Assembly (NCBI GenBank): GCA_014529385.2
Contig: CM043963.1
Coordinates: forward strand, 97,044,412-97,108,411
DNA: 64,000 nt
Source: Adiantum capillus-veneris
Lineage: Eukaryota > Streptophyta > Polypodiopsida > Polypodiales > Pteridaceae
Direction: 5' to 3'
The notes under the pieces were generated by a model, which worked only from the letters and a program-made list of their open reading frames with translations, did not search any database and was not told the origin of the DNA. The stretch's first letter is position 1; every line of letters begins with the position of its first letter. Below are positions 1 to 11,344 of the stretch, piece by piece. Position numbers and translations under genes: made by a program.

Positions 1-2
1 AC

Positions 3-1779
3 AGCCGGGTTTCTAAAAATATTCTAGATCAGCCTATTACTGATGCAGATGTAACTGATGTACTTGATGAGGAAAGGGCTGAAAATGAGCAGGCTAGAGG
101 TATCCCAAAATGGCTGGTGCACACTTTGCATGACAGTAAATTGGATGCACCTTTGTCTAGTCGTACTCGTTCAGGCTCTCGCCATGCATCTTATGCATCA
201 GATTGTTATGCTTTGGCTGTGTCTAGCTTACATGATGTTGAGGAGCCTCTGACTTTTGATGAAGCACAAAATTCAGAAAATTGGATGTCTGCCATGCAAT
301 CAGAATATGATGCACTTATAGAAAATGACACATGGACTTTATGTGATTTGCCTCTGGCAAAAAGTCCATTGGTACGAAGTGGGTTTACAAGCTAAAACGC
401 AAGCCGGATGGTGAGATCGATCGCCATAAGGCTCGACTTGTTGCAAAGGGTTATGCACAACAAAAAGGCATAGATTATGAAGAGACTTTTGCTCCCACTT
501 GTCGTATGACTACTGTGAATTTTCTGTGTGCATTGGCAGCTCATTTTGGTTGGGATGTACATCAATCAGACATTGTTACTGCTTTCTTGAATGGTGACAT
601 ATTTGAGGAAGTTTATGTAACGCAGCCTCGCGGTTTTGTCACAAAAGGACAAGAGGACAAAGTGTGCAAATGTAACAAGGCTTTGTATGGGTTGAAGCAA
701 TCTCCTCGTGCTTGGTATGAGAAAGCTGACACTCATTTGGTCAAACAAGGCTTTCGTAACAGTCCAACAGAAAGCACATTGTATGTAAAGCGTGAGGGTG
801 ATGTATTTCTCATCGTGGTTCTTTATGTTGATGATTTGCTGATCACTGGACCAAATGAGAGACATATTGCTGAATTTAAGGCTGATTTGAATTCTACTTT
901 CAAGATGAAAGATTTGGGGCTGTTGCATCATTACTTGGGTATCCACTTTAAGCAGTGTGATGGTGGTATTGCCTTGTGTTAGAAAAGTTACATAGAGACA
1001 TTGCTATGTAAGTTTGGACTTGAAGATTGCAAACCTATTGCGACTCCCATGGAAACAGGTTTGAAATTGAGTCTACATGATGCTGGCGATCCTGCTGATG
1101 TCACTCTTTATCAAACTGCTGTTGGATGCCTCATTTATGTATGCAACACGAGGCCAGATATTCAGCTTGCAGTCTCACAGGTCAGCAGATTTATGCATAG
1201 CCCAGGGTCTAAGCATTGACAGGCTGTCAAGAGGATTTTCCTCTACCTTAGTGGCACTTTACATCTTGGCTTGTTTTATCCCAAGGGGGGATCATTGCCG
1301 CCAGACTTACATGCTTTTCGGACTCAGATTGGGCTGGGTGTTTTGACACGCGAGTGTCCACAAGTGGTTTTTGTTTCATGGTTGGCAGTTCATGTATATC
1401 ATGGTTGAGGAAGAAGCAACCTACTGTCGACACTTCGATTTGTGAGGCTGAGTACAGGGTAGTCTTCACAGCTACGGTTGAGTGTGTATGGCTCAGACGC
1501 CTTATGGCTGATTTGGGTGTTGGACAGGACACTACCAACACTATCTACACTGACAGTCAGAGCGCATTGGCAGTTGCGAGGAACCCAGTTTTTCATGCTC
1601 TCACAAAGCACATTGAGGTGCATTACCACTATGTCAGGGAGAGTCTCTCAGCAGGAGAGATCAGCTTGGCTTATGTGCCAACACAGGACAACCTTGCATA
1701 TCTTTTCACAAAGGCATTGTCTCGTGAGAAGCTTGAAGCTTTCCGCAAAGCTTTGGGCTTACTCCCCTTTGTGGACTGA
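3..1779 (+). pseudogene. Ty1/copia polyprotein fragment (RT and RNase H), decayed
   Basis: This is the C-terminal half of a Ty1/copia pol protein: the integrase-RT linker, reverse transcriptase and RNase H. Readable motifs are KARLVAKGYAQQ upstream of the RT core, the catalytic YVDD at 824-835, ALYGLKQSPRAWY, the RNase H start SDSDWAGC near 1320, and the late signature TKHIEVHYHYVRE. Gag, protease and the integrase core would lie left of the window. The frame is broken by a frameshift between about 360 and 377, a TAG at 980-982, a TGA at 1217-1219, and a one-base shift near 1317. It is followed in the same orientation by a polypurine tract and an LTR, so it is the 3' part of one element. Assignment to copia is secure; it cannot make a working polymerase. 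Confidence 0.93.
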
Positions 1780-1843
1780 TCCTGTCCTCAGGGCATGGCA
1801 CTTCCCTTTACTCATGTGCCAGCTCTCGTTCACCGCATCACTA

Positions 1844-1854
1844 CAGGGGGGATT
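1844..1854 (+). promoter_or_regulatory. Polypurine tract of the copia element
   Basis: An AGGGGGGAT purine run immediately precedes the first TG of the LTR, where plus-strand DNA synthesis of an LTR retrotransposon is primed. Position and composition are typical. Confidence 0.7.
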
Positions 1855-2080
1855 TGTTACCATATACATGTGGTAGTGATGTGTGTGAACACACTAGGAC
1901 CGCCGGGGCATTTTTTCCCTCTTTAGGAGGTTTTTCCCCCGTGCATTGTATATACGCCCATCACTCTAGGGCTATCTATCTTTCCATTGCACACTAAGTA
2001 ACACACTCTCTATTGTGTGCCTTGAGCCTCCTTTGTCTTCTCCAAGCTGTGTGTGTTTCTCTACAACCCTAATTCCAACA
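1855..2080 (+). repeat. Copia 3' LTR (about 226 bp)
   Basis: The segment starts TGTTACC and ends CCAACA, giving the TGTT...AACA ends expected of an LTR. It sits directly after the polypurine tract and about 75 bp after the RNase H stop codon. A TATATA box-like site is at 1949-1954. Only one copy is in the window, so the ends are inferred from structure, not from comparing a pair. Confidence 0.7.
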
Positions 2081-2375
2081 AGAAAAAGTTACAAATGAAC
2101 AGATTTTCAGTTTGGGCTTATAGAGCGACCTTACATGCCCTGTGAACATACACCACACAAAATTTCAAGGCATTTGGACTTGTTCTCCTTCACCAACAAC
2201 ATTAATTTGAAGCCGCCAGAGTCGCACAATGGAAGAGTTTGTCTATATGCTAACATTTTTTCTTAACTAATCTTGGGACTAAGAAGGCTCATCTAGATGC
2301 ATGATTAAGTGGCAATCAATTTAGAAGAGTAGTACTATGTTTGTGCATTAACTGTTAATTGTGAATACAGGATCT

Positions 2376-5300
2376 ATGAATGCTTCTCCGGGAAAAAGAA
2401 AAGGCAAGAACCTGGCAATGGAAGGTGCACTACCCTATGCACTTCTACCCAATTCCCTAAAGCCAGCAGCCACCTGGATACCTGCAGACGTGCAACAGGC
2501 AGCAGCCTTTCAGATCTATCAAGGTTCATATATGGATGAAAAAAGAAATTTAGTGGATACAGTGATGATCCCTAAGGAGGCAAAAAATTACTTGAAAAGA
2601 TCACCGCAAAGGTCATGGCTCAAAAAAGTTGGCTTGTGGAACTTTGTATCACTAGCACCAGTAGGGATAGATTTCAAAAGGGTACAACATCTAATTGAGA
2701 CTATCCAAGAAGATGGAACTTGCAGAGTGGCAGGCATGGATAATGAAGTGATGGAGATCCAGATCACCAAAGAGATCATCAAAGAGGCATTGAAATTGTC
2801 CGATCAAGGAGCCAACATGAGATAAAGAAGGAAAAACCTCATAGTCTACTTGCAAAAGTCCAAACTACCTTTTTTCGAACTCATAGCAAACCTGGAAGTA
2901 AGAGAACTGACACAGATCTACAGTCAGTGTTTGTTGAGCTACAACAAAAGGCCGCCAAGATACACTACACCACACGGGAGCATCTCAACCACACTGACAT
3001 GGGCTATGGGAATGACCCATGAGTTCTATATAGATCACGCGTCATATCTGTTTGAAGAAATGACAAAGCTAAGGCAGGACAGACCAAATTACATTGCAGG
3101 AGGAGAAGTCCTAACCAGAGGAATATACCAGGCCATAGGCGCGGCAGATCAGTTGCCACCTGCCCCTCATCAGAACGACTGGCTGGTATTAAGAGAGAAT
3201 ATCGAAGACAGATCACAAGGGAAAGTACCGGCCTCTATTAACACCATTGGAGAAAGAAAGTTGGAAAGAGTAACAAGAAGTACACAAGAAAAGATGGATG
3301 AAGAAAGAAGAATTAAAGAGGAAGATGCCCGACTAAAGAAGCGGAAAGCGGAAATGGAAAACAACACCAGGTTGCAGAAGATAGCAAAAATGGAAAGGAT
3401 GCTAGAAGGATTTGCTCTAGAGAGATCTCTACGAGGCGATGTAGGCGCCACTTGGAAACCTTCTAGTAGCACTTACACACTGAGAACGAAGAATAGAAAC
3501 AACCCAGCTTTTGAGTTGGACTTGTTCGAGAGGTACATCCAAGAAAGAAATGCTAGGGACGAACCAGAATTGCTACTAGAAGAGGAGGATCTCCAAACTT
3601 TGAGAGATCAGTTGAGGCCAACTTCACGAGATCAGGAAACACCACCGCCATCTCCAAGGCCAGACACAAGTGAGAGGCAATCTACCCCACCTGCTGACTC
3701 TACTTCGCATTCAAAGAGCTCACATCGTGATGAGAGAGTTCATACACCACCCAGTGAAGAAGAAGAAGAAGAAGAGGAAAGAACAGATGGTCGCCCAAAC
3801 ACTAATACCATATCACAAAGTGATAAAGGCAAGCAAAAGGAGGTGGATCAAACAAAAGATAAAGCTTCCTCCTCTCAAGAAATTGAGTTGGAAGCTACTA
3901 TAGATGAAGATTTTCAGTCAATGGAGACAATACTAAACCTAACAAGACGCACAGTCAATGGCTAGCTGATCAGAACAGATCCAACAAAATGAGGTTACAA
4001 AAAACCCATGGAGAAGTTCAAAGACTGCAGGAGCAAAGGGAGGACACTCTAAAGCTGATCAGCATCAGAGATGCTGAGATCTTGGGGCTCAAAAGCACAG
4101 TAAATCTCCTCAAAGACAATTTACAGGAGTCTGAAGACTTCAATGCCATTTGGGAAGATACAATCAACGTATTCCTTGAAGATGTCAGTGACAGAGATGA
4201 ACACATCCATAAGTTGGAAAAAGAAAAGCAAGATGCGCTGGAGACAGTCAAATGTTTGCAAGTAGTCATCGATGACTTACAAATTGAAGTCAAAGATTTG
4301 AGAGCAGTAACAGATATACAAGCAAGGGAAATCGAACAAGCTAAGAAGCAAAAAACGTCACTACCAACAACACCGGTAGTCCACCCAGAAGAAGAAGTGG
4401 CTGCACTGAGGAGGGAGCTGGAGTTGGAAAGAAAACAGCGCTTAATGATAGCCAAAAGTGCGCTTAGAGCAAAAAATCAACTACAAAGGCAAATTTCAGA
4501 CTTACAAAGTGAACAGAAACAAGGACCAGCTCCTGACAGTGAAATGGAAAGCATTGTTTCCAAATCACTCAGGGAAGAAAATGAAAACTTGCACATCAGG
4601 TTAAAACAGTTAGAGGAGTGTGCCACTAAAAAAGAAATGGAATTTCAAGCTCTACAAACCAATAGTAGAACAATGGCTGCGCAAATGCAAGTCTACAAAC
4701 TGCAAGGCAACACCAAGGACAGGTACGAGTGCACCTGGAGCAAGCAACAACGAATTTGACTGGACTCGCCGAAGTATATGGGGGTCAAGATGAGTACAAG
4801 AAAGAATCAGATGAACAGGAGGCCCCAGATATAGAGACTGATCAAACTGGCTCCAAAGACCAAGAAATAGAAGAAGATTCAGTCACAAGATTGGAAGAGC
4901 AGAGGCTGGCCGAGCAGATGGAAAAACAATCAGAGATGATATGGTACAAGGCAATGCAACTAGAAAAGGAGATTCTACAAGGGCTTTCCACATCAGGCAA
5001 AACAACAGTAGAGCTACGGAAGGAATGGAATGCCCCTATGTTACCATATGCTCTGTTGAAATATGAAACTCTAACACATCAACGACAGCTCGAAAAAGAA
5101 GCACAAGTGTCAGTGTTCGAAGGAGAAGTGCAGGATCGGGAACAGCAAAATAGAATAGTAGACAGCCAGCTAAAGTGGAGGCGTCAATGGCTCTTGGATC
5201 ATCCTAATAACCTGATCCACTTAGTCAACGCACCGCCTGAGCTAAGGAATGACAGAACTTTTTGCCCAACTCCCCGAACATACACCTACATCCAACATAA

Positions 5301-5772
5301 AGCACTACACAACAGAAATCCGACATGGCTAAATTATCCAGTATTGCCAGGGCCAGCAGAGGATGAGAGAATATCTGGTTCTTACATGGTGAAAATCCTT
5401 CAGGGTGCCATCGCAGAATTCGGAGGATCTCCCGACCTATCCTGCAAGATGCTATGTAAAATAGCTCGAACCTTTTTGGCCTATCTCACAGTCTTCTCAG
5501 AAAGCTGGACATCACAGTATATGAATACCGAAAGAAGCATCTCATAGCTGTCATACGATCTAAGTGGGCCACCTACAGAGCCAATATTGTATGCCTATTT
5601 CAGACAGCTAATGTTTCTGCCAAGCTACCATCTCCAAACCTTTGAAGAAGCATTTTACACAGGCCTCTTCATGTACAAGTAAAAAAATTTTGGCCCATTA
5701 ATGGCAAGCGAGTCTATGCGATATGATTCGTTTCTACATCAAATCAACCCAGAAAGACGACAACGACAATGA
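2376..5772 (+). pseudogene. Coiled-coil gag-like protein of a non-autonomous LTR element
   Basis: This is one long coding region, about 1,100 codons, read in three successive frames. The N-terminal part (2376-3000) is globular and contains SWLKKVGLWNF, loosely like plant transposon-associated gag-type domains. A long Glu/Lys/Arg-rich helical stretch follows (about 3240-3900), then a clear coiled coil (3989-4700). A C-terminal globular region contains WRRQWLLDHPNN and FCPTPRTYTYI (about 5190-5290). Breaks are TAA 2823-2825, a frameshift near 3955, a frameshift near 4725, TAG 5545-5547 and TAA 5680-5682. No zinc knuckle, protease, RT or integrase is visible. The region ends 37 bp before a polypurine tract and an LTR-like segment, so I infer a gag-only (TR-GAG-like) element. 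The ATG at 2376 is the first in frame; an acceptor-like CAG precedes it. The family is unnamed to me. Confidence 0.6.
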
Positions 5773-5808
5773 AGACAAAGACGATCATGTCATGGTAGAC
5801 ATGAATTA

Positions 5809-5820
5809 GGAGGGGGGGAG
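5809..5820 (+). promoter_or_regulatory. Polypurine tract of the coiled-coil element
   Basis: GGAGGGGGGGAG directly abuts the TGTTGGAG start of the presumed 3' LTR. It is the main evidence that the upstream coding region belongs to an LTR retroelement. Confidence 0.65.
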
Positions 5821-6313
5821 TGTTGGAGCCCCATTTGTCCAACTGTTGTAATGAGACCATCTTGTAAAGCATATCAAATTCCCATTTTATGTCAAAGATG
5901 TCTTATCATTTTGATCCATCCATCTGGGTTATGTAAAGATTAATCAGTTAGTCAGGACTCAGATTTGTTCACACTTTGTAATAATGAGTAAGAGAACCCC
6001 ATGTACATTTTTGAGCTAAGGTGACTAAAGTATAAAAGTCACCTTAAAAACATTTTTGAATAACATTTGAATATTAATTCTATGTCGTACGAGCCAGAGA
6101 AAGGGAGAGAGAGAGAGAGAGAGTGAGTGTGTCTTATCCTCTTCGCTACGCACTTCTCCCTCACCGGATTCACGACGTGACTACACCATCGCGGTAGTCT
6201 CTCCGAGAGCTACGAGCCCACGCCACGCATTCACATTTTCGAGCTATTCGCGATCGATCCTTCCTCGAGCTTGTTTTGCTTGTAAGTAGCACAAACAGTG
6301 TCTGTTTTCAACA
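5821..6313 (+). repeat. Presumed 3' LTR of the coiled-coil element (493 bp)
   Basis: It begins TGTTGGAGCCCC right after a polypurine tract and ends TTTTCAACA, giving matched TGTTG...CAACA ends. It has a TATAAAAG box at 6031-6038 and a (GA)n run at about 6101-6121 just downstream, where the R/U5 leader would lie. No matching 5' copy is seen upstream of 2376, so the element is truncated on the left or its 5' LTR has been lost. Confidence 0.6.
6031..6038 (+). promoter_or_regulatory. TATA box in LTR
   Basis: TATAAAAG lies about 210 bp into the presumed LTR and is the likely Pol II promoter of the coiled-coil element. Confidence 0.5.
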
Positions 6314-6880
6314 ATTAGGTGCTTTATGGAATGAGAAAGAGATTAGCTACACATAGATACTCATAAACTTAAGTTTCGCCCACTTTTGGATTATGACCTA
6401 TTAGTCTATTGCGACTGTATTCGAGATAACTAGGGTTCAAATCTGGTGAGATTAGATTTATAGGTAAGTATATCCTAGTGAGAGGATGGTGCCTAGTAAG
6501 TTTGATGCGATTCCGAGTTCATTGGAAGTGTAAATGGTGTTATGAGCGTTTAGGGATAGAGTGGGTTACATTCTATCAGAGTTAATGATTGATGCATCAT
6601 AAAAGTGTGTATGTGTAGATTGGTCTCAGCCTGACAAGCTAACGAGATTGCCTACGTGCACCTACGGGTTAGTCGTGTCATCGGATGATAAGTATGTTGT
6701 CTGTGTCGTGCTCTTGAGTATGAACAGGGGAGTAGTCAAGCCCTAAAACAGTGTGTGATTTAGGAGACAATGCCATTGAATGAGGGTATTCTCATATGCT
6801 TTTTTTAAGGTTGTCATAGGATTTTTGTAGATTTAAATAGAGTCTAGGGAGGGAGGATAGGTACATTCTCTTTTACCCAA
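6314..6880. other. Non-coding stretch
   Basis: I see no coding region, RNA gene or repeat here. Sequence is AT-rich and unremarkable. It separates the LTR from the CT-rich leader of the next gene. Confidence 0.5.
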
Positions 6881-7079
6881 AAGAGTGGTGGTCCTTATAA
6901 CAATAACTACCCTCCCCTTATTTTTTGGCCACATCATCAAGGGCAACTATAGCCTCAGCCCAAAAAAAGCACTTTTTCCAAAAAAAAAAAACTCACTTTT
7001 ACTCAAAACTTCTCCCCAACCTATATGTATACCAAAAAATCAATTTTCTCTCTCAAAATTTCACTGCTAGATCTGCAAA

Positions 7080-7185
7080 ATATCAAACTTCCCACCTTTT
7101 TTCTTACCTCCAAAATCACTCCTCTCCCTCTCTCTTCTCTCTCCTACTTTTAAGCACACACTCTTCCTCCTTCCCTCTCTCACTC

Positions 7186-7237
<52 letters not shown>

Positions 7238-7510
7238 CTACTTTTCAACTCACTCTTCCTCCTTCCCTCTCCTTGTTGCAAGTCTACTCCATAGCTTTGT
7301 TGCAGCTCTCCCCCCATATCTCTCTACTCCATAGCCTCCTATCCACTCTGTAGCTCTCTTGAAGCTCTCCATCCCATAGCTCTCCTCTCCACATTATAGC
7401 TCTCCTGCAGCTCGCCATCCCATAACTCTCCTCTCCACACTATAGCTCTCCTGCAGCTCTCCATCCCATAGATCACCTCTCCACTCCATGGCTCTGTTGC
7501 AGTTCTCTAC
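7080..7510 (+). promoter_or_regulatory. CT-rich leader with (TC)n and a short tandem repeat
   Basis: A pyrimidine-rich tract precedes the coding region at 7543. It contains a pure (TC)n run at 7191-7229. From about 7365 to 7500 it has two to three imperfect copies of a roughly 60-bp unit built on TAGCTCTCCTGCAGCTC. CT-rich 5' leaders are common in plant transcripts, so I read this as promoter or 5' UTR. No clear TATA box was picked out. Confidence 0.45.
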
Positions 7511-7542
7511 TCTTGCTTGAGGCCATCTTTATTCCCCTTGCC

Positions 7543-7980
7543 ATGGAGCTAGGTGACATTACAAATCTCTCATCCACAACAAGATCGTCAAGTTCAAAAA
7601 TGGTTTCTCTACATGTTCGGTTGCCAAAGGACTTCGCACCCTCAAAGCATCATTACTTACAAACTGCACAACAACGCCGTGGTGCAGGTCACACAATTGT
7701 GGACCTTTGGGTGCATGGCTGCCTTTCCCCTAATGATCCAACCATTAACGTGTATCCAACATTCAATAGTCTTGTTTCATTCTTACAATATGTAGGTAGA
7801 GGGGAGCAAGGTCTTCTTGGATATTGCAAGGGATTGTTGACTATTGGAGCTGATAGGGCACAATGGTTTTTGCAACCCATAATATCTACCTTGGTCCCTC
7901 TCTACCTTCTTCATTATATGCTATACAAATACATCTCCATGATATGGATACAAATGACAATAAAAACCTCCCATCCATAG
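7543..7980 (+). CDS. Uncharacterised protein, exon copy 1
   Basis: I do not recognise this protein. The ATG at 7543 has good context (GCCATGGAG) and follows the CT-rich leader. The segment VYPTFNSLVSFLQYVG with GLLGYCKGLL (about 7755-7840) is repeated as a diverged copy at 8400-8480, which suggests a real exon that was duplicated. The last 40 codons (hydrophobic, MLYKYISMIW) are not shared by copy 2 and may be intron read-through. If so, the true exon would end near 7870. It may be the first exon of the gene continuing at 8755-9414. No membrane, catalytic or metal-binding motif is convincing. Confidence 0.4.
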   Translation: MELGDITNLSSTTRSSSSKMVSLHVRLPKDFAPSKHHYLQTAQQRRGAGHTIVDLWVHGCLSPNDPTINVYPTFNSLVSFLQYVGRGEQGLLGYCKGLLTIGADRAQWFLQPIISTLVPLYLLHYMLYKYISMIWIQMTIKTSHP

Positions 7981-8204
7981 CCTTGGGGGGGTTCACCGTT
8001 CAATACACCCTATATAATGTGCATTCGTGTGGTATTAAAAAAACCCCTCTTTTAACATGTCTAAATGAATAAAATGACCCCTTACTTTAAGATTTTTTCC
8101 AAAATTAAATATAAAACCCCCTTATTTATATGTATCTTTATTGAATTGTCTAAATTTTTTGCATTTCAAAACCCCTCATTTTGAACTCACGTTATACATT
8201 AACA

Positions 8205-8703
8205 TGATTACATAGTGCACCCCTCGAGTCCACAACACAATCGTCATGATCAAAAACTAAACACGTACATATCCAATTGTCAAAAGAGCTCGCACCCTCC
8301 AGGAGTTATTACTTGCATACAACATAACAATCATGCAGTGCAGGTCACACCGATGTGGACATCTGGGTGGGTGGTTTACCCCAATGACCCTTTGGTTAAT
8401 GTGTATCCAACATTCATTAGTCGCCCTACCTTCTTGCAATATGTAGGTAAAGGGGAGCCAGGTTTGCTTGGCTACTGCAAGTGATTGTCCACTATCAAAG
8501 CTCATAGTGTGAAATGGTGGATGCATCAACACCAAGTCATCGTTCATAACACTGGTAGTCTACAACAAAAGATCATTCATGTAGAGAAAGAAGCACAAAC
8601 TCATCAGGAACGTGTGGAAGAGAAGGATGGTAAGACTGCAAAGCTTGAGGGTACCATATTGCGTTTGAAAGAGACACCTATAAGAGGAGCTTTATATCCA
8701 TAG
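8205..8703 (+). pseudogene. Uncharacterised protein, exon copy 2 plus coiled coil
   Basis: This is a diverged duplicate of the preceding exon: both share VYPTF, a FLQYVG-like block and GLLGYCK. A TGA at 8482-8484 interrupts it right after GLLGYCK. The same frame then continues with a helical, charged stretch (QQKIIHVEKEAQTHQERVEE, about 8563-8622) that would form a short coiled coil, ending near 8703. No coiled-coil counterpart follows copy 1. One of the two copies is probably the original first exon and the other a decaying duplicate. Confidence 0.4.
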
Positions 8704-8754
8704 AGACCCTTGCTCCCAAATGTGATTCTCAGAAGCGAATAATACAGCTACAAG

Positions 8755-9414
8755 GTGAATTTTGGAATACCCTATCATATTTCCTACATGTATGAAGTCA
8801 CTTCTGTGGTGATTGTTCTGTTTTTCATTCCTATTTGCAAGAATTTCATCCAAGAGACATGTGGTATCCAAAGCCAAGAGGATTCCATCCATTTGCTTAG
8901 TAGTATCCTTAAGAAGGCAGATTTCATAGCACTCTTGCACGCACCAAAAGGAAAACATATCAATGATGCTGTAACCAAGGAGGTGATGCGTAAGGTTTCA
9001 AATCTTGTAAGTGATGTTGGTGTGCAGAAGGCATGTGATGCAGTTGGCATTAGTACAAAGGGTTACACTGCACTACATGGCCTCCTCAATAATGCTTTGA
9101 GGGAACGAGGAGTTACTGATAACTTATTCCCAGTGCCACGCAAGGTGAAACTTGTTAGAGGGGCCTCCAACAAAGATGTTTTCTCACATCTAGATCACTA
9201 TTTGCACATCGAGGAGACAATACCCTCATCTATCTTTGTACAATCTCCACAAAGTGCTAAGAAAGCTACCAATGCAAGGAATACTGCTGATAATATCGAC
9301 AAGGGGTCTCCTTACTCTATGTCAAATAAATTTTTTGTCAATTTGAAGAGGCTTCAACAAGCAATGGTTGTCTTTTATGCACTACCTTCTAATGGTGAGA
9401 AAAGAATCATGTGA
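8755..9414 (+). CDS. Uncharacterised protein, downstream exon
   Basis: A 219-codon open frame. Its first 30 codons are hydrophobic and may be intron; the convincing coding part starts near 8841 after an acceptor-like TTTGCAAG. Conserved-looking blocks are VMRKVSNLVSDVGVQKACDA (about 8980-9040), ISTKGYTALHGLLNNALRER and PVPRKVKLVRG. These resemble a helical DNA-binding or transposase-accessory segment, but I cannot name the family. The next acceptor-bordered exon (from 9472) carries a KLVFVFKLDKCQIVK block. The order of blocks suggests a multi-exon, transposon-related gene on the plus strand. Confidence 0.45.
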   Translation: MNFGIPYHISYMYEVTSVVIVLFFIPICKNFIQETCGIQSQEDSIHLLSSILKKADFIALLHAPKGKHINDAVTKEVMRKVSNLVSDVGVQKACDAVGISTKGYTALHGLLNNALRERGVTDNLFPVPRKVKLVRGASNKDVFSHLDHYLHIEETIPSSIFVQSPQSAKKATNARNTADNIDKGSPYSMSNKFFVNLKRLQQAMVVFYALPSNGEKRIM

Positions 9415-9471
9415 CATTTCCCTTTCATTATCATTGTATGACCTTCACTTGTTGCCTTTCTTCTCTTGCAG

Positions 9472-9840
9472 TGTTCGGAACTAAATTGGTGTTTGTTTTC
9501 AAGCTTGACAAGTGCCAAATTGTGAAGTAATCGGTCTAGCGACCACATTTTTTTCCTAGAGGATGCAGCCCCAGCCCTTAAACGCTGCCACAAAACAAAG
9601 TTTTACAGTAAGATGGGCAAGCGGCACTACATAGGCAACCTCATAGAGTGCTCTATTTTAGCAGGTCCTTTGCTAATATTCGACATTGTTGAAAGTGTGT
9701 GGAACTTCTCATCCAAAGGGCTCCTTTTGAGTGGACATGTAGGGAGATTGTGCAAAGCTGCAACACTGAGTTACACATGCAGCCCATCGGCCTCGAAGGA
9801 CTCAAGAAGCCATGGAGACATACTTGGTGGGTTTATTTGA
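9472..9840 (+). pseudogene. Continuation exon(s) of the uncharacterised gene, broken
   Basis: After a good acceptor (TTCTCTTGCAG at 9461-9471) the sequence reads FGTKLVFVFKLDKCQIVK and then a TAA. A second open stretch at 9613-9840 starts MGKRHYIGNLIE. The two pieces are in different frames. With the preceding exon they look like remains of a single protein, with decay or unseen introns between them. Function unknown. Confidence 0.35.
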
Positions 9841-10034
9841 GGATACCAAGATGTGTGCCATCCCTGCCAAGCATGTAACTATAATGCAAAAAGATTTGGC
9901 ACTAGCCCATTGGATATAAGCAAACTTGTAGCTAGTAATATATGTAATGACTTCAAATTTGTAAATGAGATGATGCTTACTCATTTTGGAAAGTATTTTT
10001 TCCTATGTCATTTAAGTTCTTTGTATTTAATTTG

Positions 10035-10340
10035 TGTTCGATTAGCTGACCCAACTTTTCATGTTCCTGCCGCTAAGTCTACCCTAGAAGAGATAGAGAG
10101 ACAGAAGAGCTACGCTGATCTTCACCGCTCCACTAGAAGCTTTAACAAAGACGAATAAGTTCTCCTCAGAGTCAAACCCAAATGCAACTCCTTAAAGCTA
10201 GGGAAATTCCGTAAGCTTGCATTCAAATATTGTGGACCTTTTGGAATCAAACCAATATCTGCCTTTCTGTCCAAACCCTTGATCATATTTTGGTTGGTTC
10301 TTCGGAACAACTTAGAATTATTTTTCACGATATAGATGAC
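10035..10340 (+). pseudogene. Ty3/gypsy pol C-terminus, outer unit
   Basis: The C-terminal tail of a gypsy polyprotein: LADPTFHVPAAKSTLEEI, QKSYADLHRSTRSFNKDE, then after a stop LRVKPKCNSLKLGKFRKLAF and KYCGPFGI. The same block is repeated with about 50 extra bases at 17,085-17,400. A TAA at 10,156-10,158 breaks it. It is followed, as its counterpart is, by about 700 bp of non-coding sequence and then an LTR. It is therefore the 3' end of an element unit upstream of the LTR at 11,059. Confidence 0.75.
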
Positions 10341-11058
10341 ACTTTTGATGTAATTTTTATGCGGATGTAATCAATCGTCATATTTATGGAATTCAAACAT
10401 CTCTAGTTAGTCAATTCTTTTGAGATTCAAATCGTCTATGGTGTTTTACAATTCTAGTTGTTATGATACGTGAAATATCTGATTACCAAGTGAAAGATGA
10501 TATAGTAAGCTATAGACCAAAGAGAAATAATAATGGAGGAAATAAATTGGGTACACAAGGGAAAAGATATTGCAAGATTAATTGAAAGATCACTATGAAA
10601 TCCTTTAACTGTCAAGAACATAGTATCAGTTGGATGATATCAATAGAGAAATGATTCAATGCTCAAAACGAAAAAAGTTAAAGTCTAGGTAAGAATGGTA
10701 AAATTTTTAGAAAGCATATTGAGGCTAGATAGAGAGCAAAGTGAATAAATGATCTTCAGACCTCACAAGAGAAACACAATCCGATAGAAAAGTACCTAGT
10801 TGAGTAAGATTACATTCAGTAATTAAAGTAACCCCGAGTCATTAAGACTTCTTTATTATTAAAACTTTTAAGTCAATGCTAAAAATGAAAGAGAAGTATA
10901 TTATTCAAGGTCCATACCAGCTTCATTGTCCTTTAATCTGAATACCCTAAAAGTTACTGACCATATTCTTCAATCATAACTTGACCAAAGATCGAGTCTG
11001 ACTATTCTCTAAAGCATGTCCCGAGCTGAGGACAGCTCTTTCTTTTTGTTGGGGAGTT
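10341..11058. other. Gypsy 3' non-coding region and polypurine tract
   Basis: No gene. The region matches 17,400-18,150 nearly base for base, so it is the element's 3' untranslated part. It ends in GTTGGGGAG (about 11,048-11,056), the likely polypurine tract, just before the TGTAAGG that opens the LTR. Confidence 0.6.
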
Positions 11059-11344
11059 TGTAAGGTCCCTCCTTAACCCTAGAGCCATTCGGAACTTTTT
11101 TCAGCCTAATTTTTTTTTATAGAAAAAGCAAGACCGACAAATAAGTCATGCGGACAACGAGACTTTACTCCATAATGAAAAGACAAGGATATTTTGGGTA
11201 AGAAATTACGTCATACCTATATTTTCCAAAAAGATTAAGGTTATTTTTATATTTCTTCGTCAAAATCCGCGTGGGAATTGATCTAGATCGGGAATTGGGT
11301 GAAAAAAGAACTAACTTGATTCAAAGATAAAGTTAAGAGATAAG

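Noticed and set aside
566..946. 126-codon minus-strand frame
   Set aside because: Antisense shadow of the copia reverse transcriptase, whose motifs are clear on the plus strand.
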